From the NCBI GenBank assembly GCA_000403295.2, contig KE159610.1:601387-665386 (forward strand): a stretch of DNA of 64,000 bases. The letters run 5' to 3'. A program made the translations under genes and the position numbers. This document shows positions 57,543-64,000 of this stretch, piece by piece. Each line of letters starts with the position of its first letter. Position 1 is the stretch's first letter. This DNA is from Lachnospiraceae bacterium M18-1 (GTDB lineage Bacteria; Bacillota; Clostridia; Lachnospirales; Lachnospiraceae). The notes under the pieces were generated by a model. The model saw only the letters and a list, made by a program, of their open reading frames with translations, searched no databases and was not told the origin of the DNA.

Positions 57543-58457
57543 ATGGATTTACTACAGTTAAAATATTTTCGTGAAGTCGCCCGTACACAGCAGCTTTCAA
57601 AAACAGCGCAGAAGCTGCACATCGCCCAGCCCTCCTTAAGCCAGACCCTGAAACGTCTGGAAACCGAGCTTGGCTGTTCTCTGTTCGACCGCCAGGGGAA
57701 AGGAATCTGCCTGAACCACGCCGGCACGATCTTCCTCCGTTATGTGGAACAGGTCTTTACTGCCCTTGACAATGCCCGGCTGGAACTGGATGAGCTGAAA
57801 TCCAGCGAGGATCAGACGGTCTCCCTCTATGTAGGCTCCGCCTCCATGCTCCTTCCTGCCATCGTCCGGCGGATCCAGAAAAAGGATCCGGGCATCCGCC
57901 TGCAGATCACACAGCAGCCGCCCTCCCCGAATGACCCGCTCCCGGCATTGTCCCTGACCTCCGTGCACACCCTCCTGCCGGACAGCAACAGCCGGATCTT
58001 TCTTCTGCGGGAGCCCATCAAGGCGGTCCTTCCCTCCAACCACAGGCTGGCGGACCGTTCTGCCCTGACTCTGGACGAGATCCGCGGGGAATCCTTCTCA
58101 GAGCTGGTTTCTGGAACCAACCTGACCTCCATTGTACGGCATTACTGTGAACGCTATCATTTTTCGCCAAATGTCACAACCGTCGCGGATACGCCGGCTG
58201 TCATGCGGGACCTCCTTCCGCTCGGACCCGGGATCGCGTTTATCCCGGAATATACATGGCATGATTTTCTTACCCCTTCCATGTCTCTCAAAGCGGTCTC
58301 CGGGATGCCCATGGAGCGATTTTTGATGCTGTCCTGGAATCCGGAAAGTTTCCAGACCTCTGCGGTCCGAACCTGCCGGGATGTGATCGTCCGCTATTTC
58401 AAAGAATATACTCAAGCGCATCCTGTTACGTCCGTTCAGCCGCTTCACAACACATAA
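57543..58457 (+). CDS. LysR-family transcriptional regulator
   Basis: 304 residues. Winged helix-turn-helix (LLQLKYFREVARTQQLSKTA, LHIAQPSLSQTLKRLE) and a C-terminal co-inducer domain. ATG 57543 follows GAGG at seven bases. Its 3' end overlaps the convergent AEC transporter gene by 13 bases; LysR genes are usually divergent from their target, which here would be the SGNH hydrolase gene. The inducer is unknown. Confidence 0.92.
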   Translation: MDLLQLKYFREVARTQQLSKTAQKLHIAQPSLSQTLKRLETELGCSLFDRQGKGICLNHAGTIFLRYVEQVFTALDNARLELDELKSSEDQTVSLYVGSASMLLPAIVRRIQKKDPGIRLQITQQPPSPNDPLPALSLTSVHTLLPDSNSRIFLLREPIKAVLPSNHRLADRSALTLDEIRGESFSELVSGTNLTSIVRHYCERYHFSPNVTTVADTPAVMRDLLPLGPGIAFIPEYTWHDFLTPSMSLKAVSGMPMERFLMLSWNPESFQTSAVRTCRDVIVRYFKEYTQAHPVTSVQPLHNT

Positions 58458-59359
58458 TCCGCGATTCCAAGGATCAGCGGAAGTGTGATGATACACAGCA
58501 GCGTACTGAGCGTCACCTCTTTCACGGACTGCATATAATCCTGCCCGTACAGCTGGGCGAAGATTGACACGTTGGAGCCCACCGGAGCCGAAGCGGCGAT
58601 CAGGATCGTCAGCTTCAGCATATGATATTTTTCCGGAAACACAAACAGCAGCGCCATCGTCAAAACCGGGATCACTATGAGCCGCACCAGAGCACAGCGG
58701 TAAACCACACGGCCGGAAAACAACGACCGGAGCGGAACCTGCCCCAGGTAGACTCCCAATACGATCATGGCCAGCGGGCCGTTCATGGCTGCGATCGTAC
58801 CGACCACATTTTCCGCGGTCTCCGGGAGGGATACCGGAAGCAGGAACAATGCGATGCCTGCCAGAAAGCTGAGGAGGATCGGATTGGTCCTGAGCCTTTT
58901 CACTGAAATCAAAGACCGGTCGCCCGTGATCGTGACCAGCCCGTATGTCCACTGCAGGATGTTCAGCAGCGCAACATAGGAAGAGACATAGAATACCGCT
59001 TCTTCCCCCAGGGTCATCTGTACCAGCGGAATCCCGATGAAACCTGCGTTGGAAAATGCGGCTCCGAACCGTTCGATTCCCTGTTCTTTTGAAAATGCAA
59101 TCCGGGCCGCGGCAATCGAAAGCAGAAGCGACAGCAGAGCGGCCAGGAAGGATACAAAAAGCCCTTCTAAGCGCTCCCGCGAAAAATCCGCAAGATAGGA
59201 TTTCAGGATTGCCGCCGGCATAACGATATACAGCAGGATCCTGCCGATATCCGCGCTTCCTCCGGCGCTGACCAGCTTCTTTTTATACAGGAAATAACCA
59301 ATCATCATATATACAAGCATCACCAGATTCTGCCTGAGCAGCAGCACTACAATCTCCAT
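58445..59359 (-). CDS. AEC-family transporter
   Basis: 304 residues with ten membrane segments in a two-fold repeat, as in auxin efflux carrier family proteins (MLVYMMIGYFLYKKKLVS, FSNAGFIGIPLVQMTLGEEA, and the C-terminal ASAPVGSNVSIFAQLYG). Bacterial AEC proteins move malate, malonate or other organic anions. ATG 59359 follows GGAGGTTG. The last 13 bases overlap the LysR gene end to end. Confidence 0.9.
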   Translation of the reverse strand: MEIVVLLLRQNLVMLVYMMIGYFLYKKKLVSAGGSADIGRILLYIVMPAAILKSYLADFSRERLEGLFVSFLAALLSLLLSIAAARIAFSKEQGIERFGAAFSNAGFIGIPLVQMTLGEEAVFYVSSYVALLNILQWTYGLVTITGDRSLISVKRLRTNPILLSFLAGIALFLLPVSLPETAENVVGTIAAMNGPLAMIVLGVYLGQVPLRSLFSGRVVYRCALVRLIVIPVLTMALLFVFPEKYHMLKLTILIAASAPVGSNVSIFAQLYGQDYMQSVKEVTLSTLLCIITLPLILGIADYVL

Positions 59360-59594
59360 CGGACAACCTCCGCTTTCTATTCATAGAATATTTTCTTTCG
59401 CTGTTCGATGGAATTATACCACAGACATCCGGCAGAATAAAATACATATTATGCTATCTGTTGATAGGCTGGATACTATGAAAGCAGACCTTTTCATCTG
59501 AGGTTTCAATATACACTTTTATCTCCCCATTTTCCAATCGTTCTGAATGGACAATCTCTGTATTGAATGGACCGAAACCATAAATATGTAACTA

Positions 59595-59630
59595 TTGACA
59601 TCATCCCCAGAAAGTGATAGTATTACTATC
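59595..59630 (+). promoter_or_regulatory. TetR-gene promoter with overlapping operator
   Basis: TTGACA and TAGTAT are exactly 17 bases apart. The palindrome GATAGT-ATT-ACTATC (59616-59630) covers the -10 element, so a bound repressor would block the polymerase. The interval 59360-59659 shows no other feature. Confidence 0.75.
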
Positions 59631-59659
59631 GCAAAATCAAAAGACAGGAGATGAATCTT

Positions 59660-60331
59660 ATGGGAGAGTCTATGATCCGGAAGCAGCAGATGGAACAGCG
59701 TACACAGCAGATACTTCATACTGCCCTGAATCTATTCTGTGAAAAGGGGATCGAAGATACATCGGTGGATGAGATCGCGAAAGCGGCCGGCGTTGGTCCC
59801 GCCACGATTTACCGGTATTTTGAGACCAAAGCAGAACTCGCAGTCTCGGCAGGGACTGCCTACTGGCAGATGGTTGCCGGAAAGTATACGGATGCCCTGT
59901 CCCAAAAAGACTATCAGGAACAAAGCGGGCTCCGGCAGATGGAATGGATTTTCCATATCTATTCGGAAATTTTTGAAAAAGAATTTTTATTTCTGAAATT
60001 TATCCAGGAATTTGACATTTTTATTCAAAGATACCATATTTCAAAGGAACATCTGGAAAACTATGAAGAACAGATCCTGAACCTGAGGCCTTATATGACA
60101 AATGCTCTGGAAAAAGGCCTCAGGGACGGAAGTCTGATATTTTCCTATACCGTAGATGAAATCTATTTTTCCATAACACACACGCTTCTGAGCCTGATGC
60201 AGAAACTGGCATGCAGCGGGCACATCCTCTCATCTGACGAAAGGGTCGGCCTTGCATTACAGGTAGAGATCACGGGCGGCCTGCTCCTAAAAGGGCTCAG
60301 CAGCGAAGTATCGAAAGTAAGTCCCTTGTAA
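59660..60331 (+). CDS. TetR-family transcriptional regulator
   Basis: 223 residues from ATG 59660, with AGGAG nine bases upstream; the ATG nine bases earlier abuts that site. TetR helix-turn-helix: TQQILHTALNLFCEKGIEDT, SVDEIAKAAGVGPATIYRYF. The C-terminal ligand domain is helical and unremarkable. A palindrome over its own promoter suggests autoregulation, and the MFS transporter gene that follows 63 bases later is the likely target. Confidence 0.93.
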   Translation: MGESMIRKQQMEQRTQQILHTALNLFCEKGIEDTSVDEIAKAAGVGPATIYRYFETKAELAVSAGTAYWQMVAGKYTDALSQKDYQEQSGLRQMEWIFHIYSEIFEKEFLFLKFIQEFDIFIQRYHISKEHLENYEEQILNLRPYMTNALEKGLRDGSLIFSYTVDEIYFSITHTLLSLMQKLACSGHILSSDERVGLALQVEITGGLLLKGLSSEVSKVSPL

Positions 60332-60394
60332 AACGGCCAGATAACCATAGCAGGGGATCCTTTGGACATATGATATAAAATGAGGAGGATGCAT

Positions 60395-61744
60395 ATGAAA
60401 TCATTATCTACAGGTAAAATATGGCTTTTTGCGGCCGGACAGTTTGGGTGGTCCTTATTGTCAGGTCTGATCTCAAATTGGCTGGTTTATTTTTACCAGC
60501 CGGATGAAGCGTCTGTCGCGCAGGGACAGACGCTGTTCATCCCCCAGGGACTGGTAATCCTTGGAATCTTTACGGTAATCGGCGGCATTACCGCCTTCGG
60601 ACGGCTCTTTGACGCCTTCACAGATCCCTGGATTGCATCGCTGTCGGACCGCTGTACCTCGAAAAATGGCCGGCGTATCCCATTTTTAAAATGGGCCGCC
60701 CTGCCCCTTTCTCTGTCCACCGTACTGATATTCTGGTCTCCGGTTGATCAGAACAGTTGGATCAATGCCGCTTTCCTGTTCGTGATGGTACTAGTGTATT
60801 ATCTGTCAATTACGGCCTACTGTACGCCCTACAATGCCCTGATCCCTGAGTTAGGGCATAACCAGCAGGAGCGGCTGAATATTTCCACCGTCATTTCTTT
60901 TACTTTTATTGCGGGAACCGCGGTTGCCTACCTGGCACCGGTAATCTGGGGAACACTGGTTCCGGCACTGGGACGTGTGAACGCGATCCGCGTTACATTC
61001 GCCGTGATGGCTGTCATCGCGTTTCTCTGTATGCAGGTGCCGGTCTGGTCGATCCGCGAAAAAGAATATGTAAATACTGTCCCCTCGCAGGATACCGCGT
61101 TTTCCTCTCTCGCTTCCACATTTCGGAACCGGGAATTTTTGAAATTCGTAGGTTCGGATATCCTGTACTGGATTGCCATCACAATGTTCCAGACAGGCCT
61201 TCCATTCTTCGTGACCAGCCTGCTGAAACTCCCGGAAACGATGACCACACTTTATTTTGTCGGCATGACTGCTTTGTCACTGGTATTTTATATCCCGATC
61301 AATAAGCTGGCGCCGAAGCTGGGGAAGAAAAAACTGATATTGGCGGCATTCGTGATTTTCTCGTTGTCTTATCTCTATACCGGATTCCTTGGACGGATCT
61401 CTGTGATTCCCGCAAATGTACAGGGTTTGATTCTGATGGCCGCGGCCTCTCTGCCTATGGCGGTCTTTGGAATCCTTCCACAGGCAGTCGTTGCCGATAT
61501 CGCCCAGAGCGATGCAAAACGCACCGGCAGCAACCGGGAAGGGATGTTCTATGCCGCAAGGACCTTTGCGTTTAAGCTGGGGCAGAGTCTCTCCATGCTC
61601 CTGTTTACAGCGGTTTCCACAATTGGGGACGCATCCGGGACGGGTTATCGCATAGCAGCATTTTCAGCAGCGTGCTTCTGCTTTTTAGGCGGAATCCTAT
61701 TCCTTTTTTATAACGAACACAAAATCAACCAGGATATACAGTAG
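60395..61744 (+). CDS. MFS transporter, GPH (glycoside-pentoside-hexuronide) type
   Basis: 449 residues from ATG 60395, with GAGGAGG six bases upstream. Twelve membrane segments. The GPH pattern is seen in RLFDAFTDPWIASLSDRC, SKNGRRIPFLKW and CTPYNALIPELGHNQQERLN. Members usually carry a sugar with Na+ or H+, but several clostridial ones near TetR regulators act on other solutes, so the substrate is open. It lies between the TetR gene and an alpha/beta hydrolase gene in one probable operon. Confidence 0.9.
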   Translation: MKSLSTGKIWLFAAGQFGWSLLSGLISNWLVYFYQPDEASVAQGQTLFIPQGLVILGIFTVIGGITAFGRLFDAFTDPWIASLSDRCTSKNGRRIPFLKWAALPLSLSTVLIFWSPVDQNSWINAAFLFVMVLVYYLSITAYCTPYNALIPELGHNQQERLNISTVISFTFIAGTAVAYLAPVIWGTLVPALGRVNAIRVTFAVMAVIAFLCMQVPVWSIREKEYVNTVPSQDTAFSSLASTFRNREFLKFVGSDILYWIAITMFQTGLPFFVTSLLKLPETMTTLYFVGMTALSLVFYIPINKLAPKLGKKKLILAAFVIFSLSYLYTGFLGRISVIPANVQGLILMAAASLPMAVFGILPQAVVADIAQSDAKRTGSNREGMFYAARTFAFKLGQSLSMLLFTAVSTIGDASGTGYRIAAFSAACFCFLGGILFLFYNEHKINQDIQ

Positions 61745-61840
61745 GGAACTGCCCGCATGAAAAATCCGCTTCGCAGATGGCGGCAAACAGGCAATCAAGT
61801 TGCTGCGCACATTGGTTACATATGGAAAGGGGATATTTAC

Positions 61841-62824
61841 GTGGATAAAAAAAAGATTCACAATCTGGTCATACCGGCACAAAGTTACAAGAAAACTATG
61901 GAATCGGTCGTTCTGCCTTATCTTGCAGAGAGGAAAACGGAGCGGTATTGTGAGCGTGAAAAAGGGAAAAAAATATTCTACCTGCGCTGTCTCGCGGACC
62001 ATCCTGCGGGCATTGCCGTCCTGTCCCACGGCTATACGGAAACGGCCGACAAGTATCTGGAGAATATCTATTATTTCCTTCGCGGAGGGTATCATGTCTT
62101 TATGCCGGAACACTGCGGGCACGGCCGCAGCTACCGGCTGTGCAGCGATACCAGAGATTTCTCCCTGGTACATATTGATGACTATCAAAGATATGTGGAG
62201 GATCTGCTCTATGTAAGCCGCATCGCGGCACAGGAATTTCCAGAACTTCCCCTATGCCTGTACGGCCACTCTATGGGCGGCGGGATCGCAGCCTGCGCCG
62301 CGGCGCAGGAGCCCCGACTCTATTCCCGGCTTATCCTGTCTTCTCCAATGATCCGCCCAAACAGCGCCCCCATCCCCTGGCCCCTGGCATGTCTGGCAGC
62401 AAAAGCTTTCTGTCTGGCCGGCAGGGAAGAGTACTATCTGCCGGGGAATCATCCTTACGATGGAACGGAACAATATGCGGACAGCGCTTCCGCCTCCGAA
62501 TGCAGATTTCTGTTTTATCAGGAGAAACGCGGCAAAGAGCCTTTATTTCAGATGAACGCGGCCTCCTATGGATGGCTTTGGCAGACCCACCGGCTAAACC
62601 GTGCCCTCCAAAAGAAAGCGTGGCGCCGGATTTCCTGTCCCACACGGATTTTTCAGGCAGACCAGGAAGCATATGTTTCCAAAAAAGAGCAGGAACGATT
62701 CGTAAAAAAATTATGTCGGAGAAAAAATATAGACGCAAAGCTGATCCGGGTAAAGGGAAGTAAACATGAGATCTTCAATTCCGATGATCAAATATTAGAG
62801 GCTTACTGGAAGAAGATTTTATAG
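61841..62824 (+). CDS. Alpha/beta hydrolase, monoglyceride-lipase or lysophospholipase type
   Basis: 327 residues from GTG 61841, chosen because AAAGGGG lies eight bases upstream; an ATG at 61757 is in frame but without a site. Nucleophile Ser144 in YGHSMGGG; oxyanion HGYTE at 63-67; the acid is the Asp in FQADQEAYV and the base His in GSKHEIFNS near the end. The cap region is about 165-245. No signal peptide. Enzymes of this group split fatty-acid esters of glycerol or lysophospholipids. It follows the transporter gene at 96 bases, so the pair may import and cleave an ester. Confidence 0.88.
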   Translation: MDKKKIHNLVIPAQSYKKTMESVVLPYLAERKTERYCEREKGKKIFYLRCLADHPAGIAVLSHGYTETADKYLENIYYFLRGGYHVFMPEHCGHGRSYRLCSDTRDFSLVHIDDYQRYVEDLLYVSRIAAQEFPELPLCLYGHSMGGGIAACAAAQEPRLYSRLILSSPMIRPNSAPIPWPLACLAAKAFCLAGREEYYLPGNHPYDGTEQYADSASASECRFLFYQEKRGKEPLFQMNAASYGWLWQTHRLNRALQKKAWRRISCPTRIFQADQEAYVSKKEQERFVKKLCRRKNIDAKLIRVKGSKHEIFNSDDQILEAYWKKIL

Positions 62825-62829
62825 TGGGA

Positions 62830-63140
62830 TAAGAGCGTGTTTGTACCATCTATATAGAGCTGTTTGAGCGTAATGAGCCCTTCTTTCTCTAACCGGCGCA
62901 GGAAACCATCACAAAAACCCTCCTCGCGCTGCAGAACCTGTGTCAGGCGATCTTTCCGGAGTATCAAAGCTCTGTCTCATTACAGGGCGTACCGACATAC
63001 AGCTTTCGATCAACGGCCTCATGGCGGTCCTCCGAGATACTTATCAGATGTATCCGGGGCAGTTTGCAGACCGCCATAGTTTCCATTATAAGGAAAAAGT
63101 AGCCAATGTTGAGATGTTTGCTGGAAGAAACGGTTGAATC
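62830..63140. mobile_element. Insertion-sequence remnants
   Basis: The minus strand at about 62965-62835 encodes DGFLRRLEKEGLITLKQLYI followed by DGTN, which resembles the IDGTK region of IS1182-type transposases. The plus strand at about 62980-63070 encodes LSINGLMAVLRDTYQMYPGQ, which resembles the IS66 TnpB motif IDGLxxxV. Both are short, lack starts and are surrounded by stops. The GAGCGTGTTTG at 62833-62843 matches the MITE end at 13491. The remainder of the 602-base gene-free stretch up to 63426 shows nothing but an AT-rich promoter region. Confidence 0.45.
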
Positions 63141-63426
63141 AGAAGCCTTAAGTTTTTCAGCGAAGTTAATATGAAGTTCCAAAGATACCTGTTTGTTTTG
63201 TTTAGCCTCCTCATTATATTTAGCGACCTGCGTCGATTTTTCACCTATTTAACTGTTAAACTCCCGCTAAAAAGTGATTGAAAAATATAGTGAAAAATAT
63301 AAGATCAAATTGAATAATCAGATGGATCGTGATATACTCAAAAAAATATATAGATTTAACTTATTCTATGAAATCAGGATTAACCATTAACCACTTTTGC
63401 ACTTAATCATGAAAAGGAGTGATATT

Positions 63427-63972
63427 ATGGCACTGCCGCAAAAGCAGGTATATACATCCGAAGATTACTGGAACCTTCCAGACGGCCAGCGCGCAGAACT
63501 GATTGATGGAAAGCTGTACGCCATGGCCCCGCCATACCGCATCCATCAGGAATTAGTTGGTGAACTTTATTCCACGATTCATAATTACATCCATTTAAAA
63601 AATGGTTTCTGTAAAGTTTATCCGGCCCCATTTGCCGTAAACCTTACAGCAAATGATAAAACATGGGTGGAACCTGATATCTCCGTCATTTGCGATAAAA
63701 GCAAACTGTCCGATCGGGGATGCGAAGGCGCGCCCGACTGGATCATTGAGATTGTTTCCCCCGGCAGCTCACGAATGGACTATTCCGTAAAACTGTTCAA
63801 ATACCGTACTGCCGGGGTGCGTGAATACTGGATCGTGAATCCTTTGAAAAAAGTGGTACAGACTTATTCCTTTGAGGGTGAAGAAGACTCAAATGCTTTT
63901 TTATTTGATGAAGAAATACCGGTTCATATATTTGACGGCCTGACAATCAAAATATCTGAGTTACTGCAATAA
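63427..63972 (+). CDS. Uma2-family (DUF820) endonuclease-fold protein
   Basis: 181 residues from ATG 63427, with AAGGAG seven bases upstream; an in-frame ATG ten codons earlier has none. The PD-(D/E)xK-type core is present: EPDISVICD with Asp84, IIEIVSPGSSRMDYSVKLFK with Glu108, Asp118 and Lys122, and YWIVNP. Uma2 proteins are often multi-copy in cyanobacteria and some Clostridia and their cellular role is not settled. It lies alone beside insertion-sequence debris. It is complete within the window. Confidence 0.88.
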   Translation: MALPQKQVYTSEDYWNLPDGQRAELIDGKLYAMAPPYRIHQELVGELYSTIHNYIHLKNGFCKVYPAPFAVNLTANDKTWVEPDISVICDKSKLSDRGCEGAPDWIIEIVSPGSSRMDYSVKLFKYRTAGVREYWIVNPLKKVVQTYSFEGEEDSNAFLFDEEIPVHIFDGLTIKISELLQ

Positions 63973-64000
63973 ATGCAAAAACTATTTTTTCAGCAAATCA

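Overview
The window looks like the chromosome of a Gram-positive, spore-forming gut anaerobe of the Lachnospiraceae type (Clostridia). The evidence is a SigK-like sporulation sigma factor, CodY, a groESL operon behind a perfect CIRCE element, DUF5688 and DUF4474 proteins, strong AGGAGG-type ribosome binding sites, GH29 fucosidases with a CUT1 ABC transporter, and dense palindromic repeats between genes. The species cannot be fixed from the sequence alone.

Layout. 1-1.7 kb: 5' part of the glutamate synthase large subunit gene (minus strand, cut by the window edge). 2.1-4.9 kb: a DUF4474 membrane protein with an overlapping metallophosphoesterase gene, convergent with a ribokinase-like kinase. 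5-9.2 kb: CPBP protease, an AlaX-type editing protein and argS. 9.5-10.7 kb: DUF5688 protein and tRNA-Arg(CCG). 10.9-16.9 kb, all minus strand: nfo, efp, yqeG, a chorismate mutase-shikimate kinase fusion, a membrane-anchored amidase and guaB. 17.1-25.5 kb: groESL, a small unknown gene, codY, topA, dprA and the yifB/comM ATPase. 25.9 kb: sigK.

26.6-37.4 kb is a fucosylated-glycan locus: two LacI-type regulators, a binding protein, two permeases and three signal-less GH29 alpha-L-fucosidases. A shared operator-like palindrome sits before the transporter operon and before the third fucosidase. The logic is import of a fucosylated oligosaccharide followed by cytoplasmic removal of fucose.

37.5-47 kb is a more accessory stretch: an ABC exporter, a chemoreceptor, a metallophosphoesterase-rubrerythrin-rubredoxin fusion with an AraC-type gene, then a decayed patch with a truncated EamA gene, DUF4180, PadR and a broken MATE transporter. 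The fusion gene and its AraC neighbour lie between two inverted copies of a dispersed repeat.

47.2-55.8 kb is a nucleoside salvage operon (BmpA-NupOPQ-type transporter, deoC, deoD, tandem deoxyribosyltransferase) with a divergent DeoR regulator. 56-64 kb holds a small unknown gene, an SGNH hydrolase, LysR plus AEC transporter, TetR plus GPH transporter plus alpha/beta hydrolase, insertion-sequence debris and a Uma2-type nuclease-fold gene.

The least explained material is the intergenic DNA. At least three families of structured repeats occur more than once here. In two of them the stems change while pairing is kept, which suggests selection on an RNA or single-stranded DNA fold. These repeats and the metallophosphoesterase-rubrerythrin fusion are the best candidates for something undescribed.
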